Positions 50,852-59,723 of a DNA stretch of 64,000 nt are shown here, piece after piece; position 1 is the stretch's first letter; the number at the start of each line of letters is the position of its first letter. The position numbers and the translations under genes were made by a program. Under the pieces are notes generated by a model, which saw only the letters and a list, made by a program, of their open reading frames with translations, was not told the DNA's origin and searched no databases. Source of the stretch: Actinoplanes ianthinogenes (GTDB taxonomy: Bacteria; Actinomycetota; Actinomycetes; Mycobacteriales; Micromonosporaceae); the NCBI RefSeq assembly GCF_018324205.1, contig NZ_AP023356.1, positions 6,201,501-6,265,500 on the forward strand. Reading direction: 5' to 3'.

Positions 50852-52414
50852 GTGACGGAGACGAATGACCCGCTGAAACTGACCGAGCTCTTCGCCGGCG
50901 GCGGTGAGCCGTGGCAGCCGCTGCTCCAGCCGGTGATCGAGGCACAACCCGGCGCCGAGGCGTTCATCGGCCCGGGCCGCGGCCCGCAGGTGGTGCCGGT
51001 CCGGGAGCTGACCTTCCAGGCCCTGAAGCCGAACCCGCCGGAGAAGTGGAAGGTCGTCGTCTTCGGACAGAACCCGTATCCGCGACCGGAGAGCGCCACC
51101 GGCATCGCGATGTTCGACAACACCTTCCACGACTGGGCGGACAGCCAGTTCGGCCGGGTGGTCAGCATCCGCTGCATCATCAAGGCCGCCGCGATGTGGA
51201 AGTACGGCATCCCGAAGAAGACGCCGATCGCCGACATCCGCGCGCTGCTCAAGAAGCACGACACGGTGCAGCCGCCGGAGTGGTTCCAGGCCATGCTCAC
51301 CCAGGGCGTGCTGCTGCTCAACGCGGCGCTGACCGCGAGCGCCGACGCCGCGCGGGGCACCGACTCGCACACCGCGTTCTGGCGGCCGGTGGTGGAACGG
51401 ATCGTCGAGGAGATCCTGCGCGCCAAGTCCGCGACGGACGAGGCGGACCGCGGGGTCGTCTTCGCGTGGTGGGGCGCGCACGCGCGTACCCTCAAGAACC
51501 TGGTCCTGCGGCTGGAGAAGAAGTATCCCGGGGTCGAGGTGCGGCACATCGACCACCCGAACCCGGCTGCCCAGGGCGACATCTTCTGCGACAACGAGCA
51601 CTTCGCCGTGGTCAACGACGCCCTGCGGGGTCTCGGGATGGACCCGGTCGACTGGCTGCCCAGCGCCGGGTGGAACCAGGCGTCCGACCACGCCGACCGG
51701 ATGGGCGCCTTCATCACGTCCACCATGGAGCTGCATCAGCTCTACCTGGAACGGCTCGCCAGCGTCAAGGACGAGGGTCTGTCGCTGCCGGCGATCAGCG
51801 GTGTCCTGGACACCCCGCTGCTCGACTTCCGCAAGGCGGTCGCGCCGGCCGCCGAGGTGCTGGGCGGCCTCGACCACTACGTCGACCGGTCGCAGCGCTT
51901 CGGCGAGCAGGTGGCCGACGCGAGCGGGCTGAGCGCCGACGAGGTGGCGGCGCTGTTCCTGTACACCTGCGAGTCCGCCTTCTACCGGCAGATCAACGCG
52001 ACGCTGCGGCACCCGGACCGCAGCAGGATCACGCCCTATCTGCCGTACCTCAGACTGCTCTTCGCCGCGGTCGACCGCCTGCCGGTCCGCCGCGAGCCGC
52101 TCTGGCGCGGCGTCTCCCTCGACCTGCGCCCGCAGTACCCGCTCGGCCGGACGGTCACCTGGTGGGGCGTCTCGTCCTGCACCTCGAAACTCAGCGTCGC
52201 CCAGGCCTTCCTCGGCGGCCGCGGCAAACGCACCCTCTTCGAGGTCACCCCGGCCCGCGCGGTCGGCATCCGCGGCTTCTCCGCGTTCACCGGCGAGGAG
52301 GAGTTCATCCTCGCTCCCGGCACCCGGCTCACGGTCACCGAGGTGCGGGCCGAGCGCGGCGGCCTGTGCACCGTCAAACTCACCGAGCACACTGGCCGGC
52401 GCATGGTCTCCTAA
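50852..52414 (+). CDS. fusion of UDG-like domain and R-S-E ADP-ribosyltransferase
   Basis: 520 residues from GTG 50852. Residues about 15-275 are a family-1-like uracil-DNA glycosylase: VVVFGQNPYPRPESATGIAM (motif A; the catalytic Asp of GQDPYH is Asn 74), GVLLLNAAL (152-160) and HPNPAA (235-240, the HPSPLS minor-groove loop). Residues about 360-500 are an arginine-type mono-ADP-ribosyltransferase: LWRGVS (Arg 419), WWGVSSCTSK (S-T-S, 441-445) and FTGEEEFILAPGT (ExE, 482-484). I know of no characterised protein with this exact fusion. The UDG part may guide the transferase to DNA or a base lesion (inference). Divergent from a macro-domain gene. Confidence 0.85.
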   Translation: MTETNDPLKLTELFAGGGEPWQPLLQPVIEAQPGAEAFIGPGRGPQVVPVRELTFQALKPNPPEKWKVVVFGQNPYPRPESATGIAMFDNTFHDWADSQFGRVVSIRCIIKAAAMWKYGIPKKTPIADIRALLKKHDTVQPPEWFQAMLTQGVLLLNAALTASADAARGTDSHTAFWRPVVERIVEEILRAKSATDEADRGVVFAWWGAHARTLKNLVLRLEKKYPGVEVRHIDHPNPAAQGDIFCDNEHFAVVNDALRGLGMDPVDWLPSAGWNQASDHADRMGAFITSTMELHQLYLERLASVKDEGLSLPAISGVLDTPLLDFRKAVAPAAEVLGGLDHYVDRSQRFGEQVADASGLSADEVAALFLYTCESAFYRQINATLRHPDRSRITPYLPYLRLLFAAVDRLPVRREPLWRGVSLDLRPQYPLGRTVTWWGVSSCTSKLSVAQAFLGGRGKRTLFEVTPARAVGIRGFSAFTGEEEFILAPGTRLTVTEVRAERGGLCTVKLTEHTGRRMVS

Positions 52415-52511
52415 GATCAAGATCCTTTTTGGGTACGCCAGGAGCCCGCCCGCCGCGACGCCGGCCGGAGCCGCAGCCCCGGCCGGCGTCCCCCGTTACC
52501 CCGTTCCTCTC

Positions 52512-53741
52512 TCAGCGGCAGGTCCACAGGAGAGGGGTGTTGGTGACGCCCGGCCCGGAGCTGTACCCACCGATCGTCCGGCCGTCGTCGCTGATGCTGA
52601 CGAGCATGTAGTAGTCGTCCCTCGCGTCGTACGCCGGCATCCGGACCAGCCTCGGCCCGGCGACCAGGGCCGGAGTGTCCTGGTACTCCCCGGCCACCCA
52701 GCCGTTCGGCGCGATCAGCTCGGCCCGCCACAGCTTGTCCACCCGCTCGTAGGTCCCGGTGGCGACCCGGTAGCGCATCGGCGTGAAGTCCCGGGTCTGC
52801 GCGCTGTCGAAAACCGCGTCGCCGGCCACCCAGCCGTTGCTGATCGACGTGGGCCAGAACGCGGTGGCCGTCCGGCCGTCCACGACCGGCGGCGGCATCG
52901 CCCGGCCCGCGCCGCCGGGCAACCACAGGTATCCGCTGTCCATGCCGGTGGCCGGGCCGATCCGGCCGATCACCGTGCCGTCCTCGTCGACGCCGAGCGC
53001 GTCCCCGCGCGTCGCGCCGGCCGGCAGCGGCAGTCTCACCGGGGCGGCCGCCGGCGACGGCCACCGGGCCGGGACCTCGTCGGGCGCCGGGCCCAGGGCG
53101 CCCACCACGACACCGGCCTCGTTGATCGCCACGGCCGCCGCGTCCCGGCCGCGCATCTCGGTGAACCGGCCGTTCCGATAGGAATACGCGTGCTGCCGCC
53201 CCTGCCCGTCGAAGGCGCTGCCGACCCCGACCCCGGCGCTGTTGAGATCGTCGATCGAGGAGTCCGCGCCCGGTGACGCGATCCGGTACTCGATGGCGCC
53301 GTTCTTCCAGACCACGATCCGCCGCGCCGCGCTGTTCTCCGGATACAGCCGCCCGGCCAGGTAGGCGCCGCTCGGGTCGCCGCCGGTGACCAGCGCCTTC
53401 GCGATCCCGCCGGTCGGCAGGCGGACGACCGCGCAGGCGGCCGGCCCGGTCGGCGCGGTGGCGGTCACGGTCACCGGCGCGGTCACGGTCGGATCCGGCC
53501 GTGGCGACGGGTCGTCCCGGTCCCGCAGCGCGGCGGCCGCCAGGCTGCCGCCACCGGCCGTCACCGAGGTGAGCGCCACCAGCGCCACCCCGGAGGACCA
53601 GCGGCGCGACCGGCGGCGGCGCAGCCCCTCCGCCATGGCGCGCGGCACGTCGACGCCGGTCCGCGGGTCCGGCTCGCCCCGCAGCGGCGCCAGCAACCGG
53701 ACCGCGCCCTCGTCGTCGAGCATCTCGTTCTCGTTCGTCAT
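52512..53741 (-). CDS. membrane protein with repeated beta-propeller-like domain, sigma partner
   Basis: 409 residues overlapping the sigma gene by four bases (ATGA). Cytoplasmic N-terminus (~48 residues), one membrane helix (SSGVALVALTSVTAGGGSLA), a Thr/Pro linker, then about 300 residues of repeated units like INEAGVVVGALGPAPDEVPA, VDEDGTVIGRIGP, ISNGWVAGDAVF, ISDDGRTIGGYSSG. These look like HAF-type repeats of a beta-propeller. It is likely a membrane sensor or anti-sigma for the SigE-family factor upstream, although no zinc anti-sigma motif is seen. Confidence 0.78.
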   Translation of the reverse strand: MTNENEMLDDEGAVRLLAPLRGEPDPRTGVDVPRAMAEGLRRRRSRRWSSGVALVALTSVTAGGGSLAAAALRDRDDPSPRPDPTVTAPVTVTATAPTGPAACAVVRLPTGGIAKALVTGGDPSGAYLAGRLYPENSAARRIVVWKNGAIEYRIASPGADSSIDDLNSAGVGVGSAFDGQGRQHAYSYRNGRFTEMRGRDAAAVAINEAGVVVGALGPAPDEVPARWPSPAAAPVRLPLPAGATRGDALGVDEDGTVIGRIGPATGMDSGYLWLPGGAGRAMPPPVVDGRTATAFWPTSISNGWVAGDAVFDSAQTRDFTPMRYRVATGTYERVDKLWRAELIAPNGWVAGEYQDTPALVAGPRLVRMPAYDARDDYYMLVSISDDGRTIGGYSSGPGVTNTPLLWTCR

Positions 53742-54259
53742 CCTCGGCTCCGACTGGCGGCGGTGGTCTGCGGGAAACGGGGGCCGAGCAGTTCCCGGAG
53801 CCGGCTCAGGCCGTGCGAGGACTGGCTCTTGACCGTGCCCTCCGAGCAGCGCAACAGGTCGGCGACCTCACGGACCGGCCGGTCGCAGAGGTAGCGCAGC
53901 ACCAGCACGGCCTGCTGCCGCGGCGGCAGCTTGGCCAGCGCGGCCCGCAGCACGGTCCGGTCCTCGGCCGCGCCGTCGTCGGCCGGTGGCGGCTCCGGTG
54001 TCCAGTTCAGCAAACGGACCTTCCACCAGCCGCGGCGCCGGTCGTCGAGAAACGTGCGGACCAGCATGGTGTGCGTGTAAGCGTCCACGTTGTCCGCCCC
54101 GCGGATCCGGGGCCAGCGCGCGTACAGCTTGGTCAGGGTCTCCTGCACCAGGTCGTCGGCCTGGTGCCGATCGCCGCTGAGCAGGAACGCGGTCCGGCGC
54201 AACTCCTGGACGCGCCCGCGCACGTAGGCGAGGTACTCGCTGTCCGATCCGTCTGGCAT
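53738..54259 (-). CDS. ECF RNA polymerase sigma factor, SigE family
   Basis: 173 residues. Region 2: LRRTAFLLSGDRHQADDLVQ, ETLTKLYARWPRIRGADNVD. Region 4: LPPRQQAVLVLRYLCDRPVR, LLRCSEGTVKSQSSHGLSRL. Same short class as the factor at 21370 but clearly a different paralogue. First gene of a coupled pair with 52512-53741. Targets unknown. Confidence 0.92.
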   Translation of the reverse strand: MPDGSDSEYLAYVRGRVQELRRTAFLLSGDRHQADDLVQETLTKLYARWPRIRGADNVDAYTHTMLVRTFLDDRRRGWWKVRLLNWTPEPPPADDGAAEDRTVLRAALAKLPPRQQAVLVLRYLCDRPVREVADLLRCSEGTVKSQSSHGLSRLRELLGPRFPQTTAASRSRG

Positions 54260-54368
54260 GGGCTCCCGCTCCCGGTGTCCGCCGTCTCCCCCTATCCGAC
54301 GGGATTCGGCGCCGATCGGTTGTCACCGATTTTGCGGCGGCCTGGCGAGCGTGTGTCAGACTGCGCGG

Positions 54369-54674
54369 ATGCTGGACGACGCCACACCTCCGGTCATCGC
54401 GGCCAACATCTTCGGCCGCACCATGCTGGCCCTCCCGGCCCTGCTCCTGATCGCCTGGACCGCGATGAGCCAGGAGGAGGGCGAGAGCTGGGTCGGCGGC
54501 GACGGCTCCGGCGCCATGATCTTCTCGCTCGGGCTGACCGTGCTGGCGCTGGGTGCCCTTCTCGCGGCCCCGCTGCACCGTTTCCGGCGCGCCCGCCCGG
54601 CGGTCGTGCTCGGCTGGGCCCTCGGCGCCGTCGTCACGGTGTCCGCCGTCGCCGCCCTGACCTGCACCGGGTAA
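54369..54674 (+). CDS. small membrane protein
   Basis: 101 residues. MLDDATPPVIAANIFGRTML, then three predicted membrane helices (MLALPALLLIAWTA, IFSLGLTVLALGALLAAP, VVLGWALGAVVTVSAVAAL). No known motif. It is followed five bases later by the SGNH lipoprotein on the same strand and divergent from the sigma gene by about 110 bp. Confidence 0.65.
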   Translation: MLDDATPPVIAANIFGRTMLALPALLLIAWTAMSQEEGESWVGGDGSGAMIFSLGLTVLALGALLAAPLHRFRRARPAVVLGWALGAVVTVSAVAALTCTG

Positions 54675-54679
54675 CCGTG

Positions 54680-55555
54680 ATGGCACGCCGTCGGCAGGTG
54701 GTCGCGCTGGCACTCGCCGGAGCCCTCGCGCTGGGGTGTGAGGGTGGCGCGGGGGCGGCCGGGGAGCCGGAGCCGACCAGGGGCAGGACGAAGGCGCCGA
54801 CGACCGCCCCGGCCGGGTACCCCGCGTCGATGGCGGCGCTGGGCGACTCGATCACCGCCGGGGTGGGCAGTTGCCTGGCCTACCTGGCCTGTGCCAAGAA
54901 CTCCTGGGCGGCCGGGGACGGCGCCGGCGTCGAGAGTCACTACCAGCGGATCCTCGCCGAGAACCCGAAGATCAAGAGGCGGGTGGACAACTTCGCCGAG
55001 CCCGGGGCGGCGTCGGACGCGCTGGCCGGGCAGGCGGTCCGGGCGGTGGACGCGAAGGCGCAGTACGTGACCGTGCTGATCGGCGCGAACGACGCCTGCG
55101 CCGGGCGGGTCGAGGACATGACCCCGGTGGCGACGTTCCGCACCCGGGTGGACCGTGGGCTGGCCACCCTGAGAAAGGGGCTGCCCAGAGCGCGGGTGCT
55201 GGTCGCCAGCATCCCGGATCTGTACCGGCTGTGGCAGGTCGGCCGCGAGGACGCGAGCGCGGTCCGGCTCTGGGAGAGCCTGGGCATCTGCCCGTCGATG
55301 CTGGCCGACCCGACCTCCACGGCGAGCGCCGACAACCGCCGGCGCCGCGCGGTCCGCGACCGGATCGACGCCTACGACGAGCAACTGCGCAAGGCCTGCG
55401 CGAAATACGGCAGCCGGTGCCGCTGGGACCAGGGGCGGGTCCACGACCTGCGCTTCAGCATCGAGCAGGTGAGCCCGCTCGACTACTTCCACCCGAGCCT
55501 GGCGGGCCAGAAGGAGCTCGCCGCCCGCACCTATCCCGGCTCCTTCACCTGGTGA
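54680..55555 (+). CDS. SGNH/GDSL-family lipoprotein hydrolase
   Basis: 291 residues (ATG 54680; GTG one codon earlier also possible). Lipobox ALALGC. SGNH blocks: ALGDSITAGVG (Ser), a Gly in the NFAEPGAAS block, VLIGANDAC (Asn) and SPLDYFHPSLAGQ (Asp-x2-His). Esterase or lipase of the actinomycete SGNH type, anchored on the outer face. Substrate unknown. Follows the small membrane protein closely. Confidence 0.87.
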   Translation: MARRRQVVALALAGALALGCEGGAGAAGEPEPTRGRTKAPTTAPAGYPASMAALGDSITAGVGSCLAYLACAKNSWAAGDGAGVESHYQRILAENPKIKRRVDNFAEPGAASDALAGQAVRAVDAKAQYVTVLIGANDACAGRVEDMTPVATFRTRVDRGLATLRKGLPRARVLVASIPDLYRLWQVGREDASAVRLWESLGICPSMLADPTSTASADNRRRRAVRDRIDAYDEQLRKACAKYGSRCRWDQGRVHDLRFSIEQVSPLDYFHPSLAGQKELAARTYPGSFTW

Positions 55556-55600
55556 GCCCGGGACTGTCCAAGCAGGCCGGTCGGACGGTACAACAGGGGG

Positions 55601-56248
55601 ATGAGCGATCAGCCGCCGCAGGCGTACCGGCCGGTCGCGGTGCCGTTGCACCGGCCGGACAGGTTCGGGTTCGTCCCCGGTGGGGACCGTGACCACTGGT
55701 GGGGGCGGCTCGGCGCCGACATCCGGCAGCGGATCGGCGCCGCGGCCGGCCCGACCATCGACTGGTGGGCCTGGCGGCACGACGCCAACGATCAGCCTTA
55801 CGCCGTGGTGCTCGGCACCGACGCCCTGGTGACGTCGATCCCGGACCGGCACGGCAGGCAGGAGCTGACCCTGCACCGGCTGGTGCCGGACTCGCTCACC
55901 GAGGCGCACGTCCAGCAGCGCCCCGCCGACGCCGCCCGGATCGGCGAGGTCGCCGACGACCAGGCGGCCGCCCCGTCGCTGACGATCAGCGAAGGGGTGC
56001 GCGGTTTCCTCGGCAACCTGCCGGCCGAGGCCCAGCAGCTGATGCAGGAGCCGTTCGTGACCGGCGACCGGGTCCGCAGCGACAGTTGCCACTACTTCGG
56101 CACGGACGAGGACGTGGCGGTCTGGTGCTTCCTGGCCGGCCGGGCGCACGTCACCTTCGTCTCCGGCCGCCGGCTGGCCCCGGCCGGCGCGCCGCCGCAC
56201 GCCGCCACCTGGGACCTGATCTGCCGGCGGGCCCGGGTGCTGCGGTGA
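55601..56248 (+). CDS. uncharacterised protein, 215 aa
   Basis: MSDQPPQAYRPVAVPLHRPD, then HWWGRLGADIRQRIGAAAGP, IDWWAWRH. Trp-rich, with no signal peptide or membrane helix, ending ICRRARVLR. No family recognised. It is convergent with urtE five bases away. GGGGG precedes the ATG at 55601. Composition is like its neighbours. Confidence 0.65.
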   Translation: MSDQPPQAYRPVAVPLHRPDRFGFVPGGDRDHWWGRLGADIRQRIGAAAGPTIDWWAWRHDANDQPYAVVLGTDALVTSIPDRHGRQELTLHRLVPDSLTEAHVQQRPADAARIGEVADDQAAAPSLTISEGVRGFLGNLPAEAQQLMQEPFVTGDRVRSDSCHYFGTDEDVAVWCFLAGRAHVTFVSGRRLAPAGAPPHAATWDLICRRARVLR

Positions 56249-56253
56249 CCGGA

Positions 56254-56946
56254 TCAGACGGTCAGGGCCTGGCGGACCGTTGACTCCGCCCCGGCGCCGC
56301 CGTCGCCGGTGGAGGTGACCCGGCCCGCCTCCAGGACGTAATAGTGCTGGGCGGCGCGCAGGGCGAACCCGACGTGCTGCTCCACCAGCAGGACCGACAT
56401 GCCGCCGCGGGCGGCCAGGTCCAGGATGGTCTGCTCGATCTCGGCGACCACCGACGGCTGGATGCCCTCGGTCGGCTCGTCGAGCAGCAGCAGCCGGGGC
56501 CGGGTGATCAGCGCCCGGGCCAGGGCCAGCTGTTGCCGCTGGCCCCCGGAGAGCAGTCCGGCCCGCCGCCCGAGCAGTTCCTTGAGCGCCGGGAACAGGT
56601 CCAGCGCCTCGGCCATCGCCGCCTTGCCGTCCTTGCGGCCGTCGGCGATCAGCCGCAGGTTCTCCAGCGCGGTCAGGTGCGGGAAGCTCTGCTGCCCCTG
56701 CGGGACGTAGGCCAGCCCGCGCGCCACCCGCTCGTGCGGCGCCAGCCGGGTGACGTCCTCGCCGTCCAGCAGGATCGTCCCCGACCTCGGCTTGAGCAGG
56801 CCGATCGCGGCGCGGAGCAGGGTGCTCTTGCCGGCCCCGTTGTGGCCCAGCACGGCTGCCACACCGTCGGTGGGGACGGTCAGGGAGACACCGTGCAGGA
56901 CGATGCTGCGCCCGTACCCGCAATGGATGTCGTCAAAGCGAAGCAT
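56254..56946 (-). CDS. urtE: urea ABC transporter ATP-binding protein UrtE
   Basis: 230 residues: GHNGAGKSTLLRAAIGLLKP (Walker A), LLSGGQRQQLALARAL (signature), LLLLDEPTEGIQPSVVAEIE (Walker B). The TEGIQPS stretch is the LivF/UrtE hallmark. Overlaps urtD by 14 bp. Last gene of the urtABCDE operon. Works with UrtD to power urea uptake through UrtB/UrtC. Confidence 0.92.
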   Translation of the reverse strand: MLRFDDIHCGYGRSIVLHGVSLTVPTDGVAAVLGHNGAGKSTLLRAAIGLLKPRSGTILLDGEDVTRLAPHERVARGLAYVPQGQQSFPHLTALENLRLIADGRKDGKAAMAEALDLFPALKELLGRRAGLLSGGQRQQLALARALITRPRLLLLDEPTEGIQPSVVAEIEQTILDLAARGGMSVLLVEQHVGFALRAAQHYYVLEAGRVTSTGDGGAGAESTVRQALTV

Positions 56947-57688
56947 CGTGCGCCTCCTGCGAAGCGGAGTGTCCGAGATAGACCTCTTGCACCCGGGGGT
57001 CGGCCTGGACCTCGGCGACGGTGCCCTCGGAGAGGACCCGGCCGGCGTGCATGACCGTGACGGTCCGGGCGAACCGCCGCAGGAAGTCCATGTCGTGCTC
57101 GATCACCACCACGGTGTGGTTCTTGCTGAGCTCGCCGAGCAGCTCACCGGTGGCGTCCCGCTCCTCGTGGCTCATCCCGGCGACCGGCTCGTCGAGCAGG
57201 AACAGCCGGGCGTTCTGGACCAGCAGCATGCCGATCTCCAGCCACTGCTTCTGCCCGTGCGGCAGGGTGCCGGCGAGCTGGTCGCGGACCTCGGTGAGCC
57301 GGATCGTCTCCAGGGCGTGCTGCACCGCGGGCGGCACCGACGAGCGGCGGCGCAGCATGGTGAACGGGCCGCGGCTCCAGCCGGCCGCGATGTCCAGGTT
57401 CTGCAGGACGGTGAGCTCCTCGAAGACCGTGGAGTTCTGGAACGTCCGGCCGACGCCGAGCCGCGCGATCTTGTGCACCTTGCGGCCGAGCAGCTCCTGC
57501 CCGTCGAAGGTGACCGAGCCGGTGGCCCTGGCCAGGCCGGTGATCGCGTCGATCAGGGTGGTCTTGCCGGCGCCGTTCGGCCCGATCACGAACCGGACGT
57601 CGCCGGCCGGCACGGTCAGGTCGACGCCGCCGACCGCGACGAACCCGTCGAACACGACCTTGAGGTCCTTGACCACCAGTTCGCTCAT
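56933..57688 (-). CDS. urtD: urea ABC transporter ATP-binding protein UrtD
   Basis: 251 residues from ATG 57688, overlapping urtC by four bases. GPNGAGKTTLIDAITGLARA (Walker A), GVGRTFQNSTVFEELTVLQN (Q-loop region), LPHGQKQWLEIGMLL (signature, HGQKQ as in UrtD) and LFLLDEPVAGMSHEE (Walker B). The HGQKQWLEI variant is typical of UrtD rather than LivG. Confidence 0.92.
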   Translation of the reverse strand: MSELVVKDLKVVFDGFVAVGGVDLTVPAGDVRFVIGPNGAGKTTLIDAITGLARATGSVTFDGQELLGRKVHKIARLGVGRTFQNSTVFEELTVLQNLDIAAGWSRGPFTMLRRRSSVPPAVQHALETIRLTEVRDQLAGTLPHGQKQWLEIGMLLVQNARLFLLDEPVAGMSHEERDATGELLGELSKNHTVVVIEHDMDFLRRFARTVTVMHAGRVLSEGTVAEVQADPRVQEVYLGHSASQEAHDASL

Positions 57689-58782
57689 GCCGCCTCCTTC
57701 TTGCTGAGGCGCCGGCGGCGCAGCAATGTCACGAGCGAGGCCAGGCCGCCGGGAAGGAAGAGGATCGGCAGGATGAAGAGCAGACCCTCGAAGTACGTCC
57801 AGGCCGACGGAAGTTTCTCGGAGAGCGCCGTCTTCGCCCAGGCCACCGCGACCGCCCCGAGCGCGGGACCGACCAGGCTGGCCCGTCCGCCGACCGCCAC
57901 CCCGATCACGAACTCTATCGACGGGACCACACCGATCATGGCCGGCGAGATGATCCCGACGGCGGGGACGAACAGCGCGCCGGCCAGGCCCGCCATGCCG
58001 GCCGCCGCGACGTACGCGACCAGTTTGACGTTCGCCGGGTCGTAGCCGAGGAAGCGCACCCGCTCCTCGCCGTCCCGGACCGCGACCAGCAGCTCGCCGT
58101 ACCGGCTGCGCATCAGCTGCCAGGTCAGGCCGAGCACGGCCAGCAGCGCCCCGGCCACGATGAAGTAGATCATCCGGCGGTTCACCGGGTCGGTCAGGTC
58201 GTAGCCGAAGAAGCCCTGGATGTCGGTGAGACCGTTGGTGCCGCCGGTGGTGCCCTGCTGCCCGATCAGGAAGATCGCCATGGCCGCGCAGAGCGCCTGG
58301 GAGAGGATCGCGAAGTAGGCGCCGCGGACCCTGCGCCGGAAGATCAGCAGGCCCAGCAGCGCCGCCACCAGCATCGGCAGCAGCACCGTCGCGGCCAGCG
58401 CGAACACCGGGTTCGCGAACGGCCGCCACCACCACGGCAGGGCGTTGAGCTGGCCGTACAGCTGCATGAAGTCGGGCAGCTGGCCGGGCCCGGCGTCGGT
58501 GAGCTTGAGATGCATGGCCATCGCGTAACCGCCGAGGCCGAAGAAGACGCCCTGGCCGAGGGTGAGCATCCCGCCGCGGCCCCAGGCGAGGCCGATGCCG
58601 GCCGCGACGATCGCGATGCACAGGTACTTGGCGAGCAGGCCGAGCCGGAAGTCGCCGAGCGCCGCGGGCGCGACCCCGAACAGCGCGACGGCCGCGAGAC
58701 CGAAACCGATCGCGACGGCGGGTACCCCGCGCTTCCGCGCCGGCGGGGTGGTGGTGACCGGCGGATCCTGAAGCGTCGTCAT
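57685..58782 (-). CDS. urtC: urea ABC transporter permease UrtC
   Basis: 365 residues from ATG 58782, overlapping urtB by four bases and urtD by four. Eight to nine membrane helices; GMLTLGQGVFFGLGGYAMAM is the LivM-type core, and GYDPANVKLVAYVAAAGMAG the conserved cytoplasmic loop. One of two permeases for urea. Confidence 0.92.
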   Translation of the reverse strand: MTTLQDPPVTTTPPARKRGVPAVAIGFGLAAVALFGVAPAALGDFRLGLLAKYLCIAIVAAGIGLAWGRGGMLTLGQGVFFGLGGYAMAMHLKLTDAGPGQLPDFMQLYGQLNALPWWWRPFANPVFALAATVLLPMLVAALLGLLIFRRRVRGAYFAILSQALCAAMAIFLIGQQGTTGGTNGLTDIQGFFGYDLTDPVNRRMIYFIVAGALLAVLGLTWQLMRSRYGELLVAVRDGEERVRFLGYDPANVKLVAYVAAAGMAGLAGALFVPAVGIISPAMIGVVPSIEFVIGVAVGGRASLVGPALGAVAVAWAKTALSEKLPSAWTYFEGLLFILPILFLPGGLASLVTLLRRRRLSKKEAA

Positions 58783-59666
58783 GCCAGGCTCCTCGTCCGG
58801 AGGGTGAACAGACCCTGCGGGCGCCACTGGAGGAAGGCGACGATCACCAGGAAGACGATCACGCTGGCCACGCTGACCGTGGTGGTGTACTCCACCATGG
58901 ACTGCACCACGCCCAGCGCGAACGCCACGATCACGGTGCCCTTGAGCTGGCCGATGCCGCCCACCACCACGACCAGGAACGCGTTCACGATGATGTTGGT
59001 GCCCATGGTCGGGCCGATCGGGCCGACCAGGGTGAGCGCGACCCCGGCGATCCCGGCCAGCCCGGACCCGATGAAGAAGGTCAGCCGGTCGACCCGGCCG
59101 GTGGCCAGGCCGGAGACCGAGGCCAGGTCGCGGTTCTGCACCACGGCACGGATGCGCCGGCCGAGCGGAGACACTTTCAGGACGACACTGAGCGCGCCCA
59201 CCGCGGTCAGCGCCAGCACCAGGATGAACAGCCGGCTGCTCGACACGACCAGGTCGTCGGTGAGGTGGATGCTGCCGGTGAGCAGCTCCGGCGCCCGGGT
59301 CTGCACGTTCGGCGCGCCGAACACGTCCCGGGCCGCCTGCTGGAGGATCAGCGAGACGCCCCAGGTGACCAGCAGCGTGTCCAGCGGGCGCGCGTACAGG
59401 CGGCGGATCAGCAGCACCTCGATCAGCACACCCATCAGGCCGGCGATCACGAACGCCACCGGCAGGGCCACCAGCAGCGAGATCCCGGCCCCGCTGATCA
59501 CTTTCTGGAGCACGTACACGGTGTAGGCGCCGAACATGATCAGTTCGCCGTGCGCCATGTTGATCACGTTCATCTGGCCGAAGGTGAGCGACAGGCCGAG
59601 CGCGATGAGGAGCAGCACCGCGCCGATGCTGATGCCGGTGAAGAGTTGGCTGAGGACGACAGTCAC
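58779..59666 (-). CDS. urtB: urea ABC transporter permease UrtB
   Basis: 295 residues. ISIGAVLLLIALGLSLTFGQ, MNVINMAHGELIMFGAYTVY is the LivH/UrtB N-terminal core. Eight membrane helices. Overlaps urtC by four bases. Separated from urtA by 57 bp, a normal gap between the highly expressed binding protein and the permeases. Confidence 0.93.
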   Translation of the reverse strand: MTVVLSQLFTGISIGAVLLLIALGLSLTFGQMNVINMAHGELIMFGAYTVYVLQKVISGAGISLLVALPVAFVIAGLMGVLIEVLLIRRLYARPLDTLLVTWGVSLILQQAARDVFGAPNVQTRAPELLTGSIHLTDDLVVSSSRLFILVLALTAVGALSVVLKVSPLGRRIRAVVQNRDLASVSGLATGRVDRLTFFIGSGLAGIAGVALTLVGPIGPTMGTNIIVNAFLVVVVGGIGQLKGTVIVAFALGVVQSMVEYTTTVSVASVIVFLVIVAFLQWRPQGLFTLRTRSLA

Positions 59667-59723
59667 GGGTGAACCCCTTCCAGCGGGCCACCCCCGCGAG
59701 GGGGTGACCCGCCGTTCGAACGA

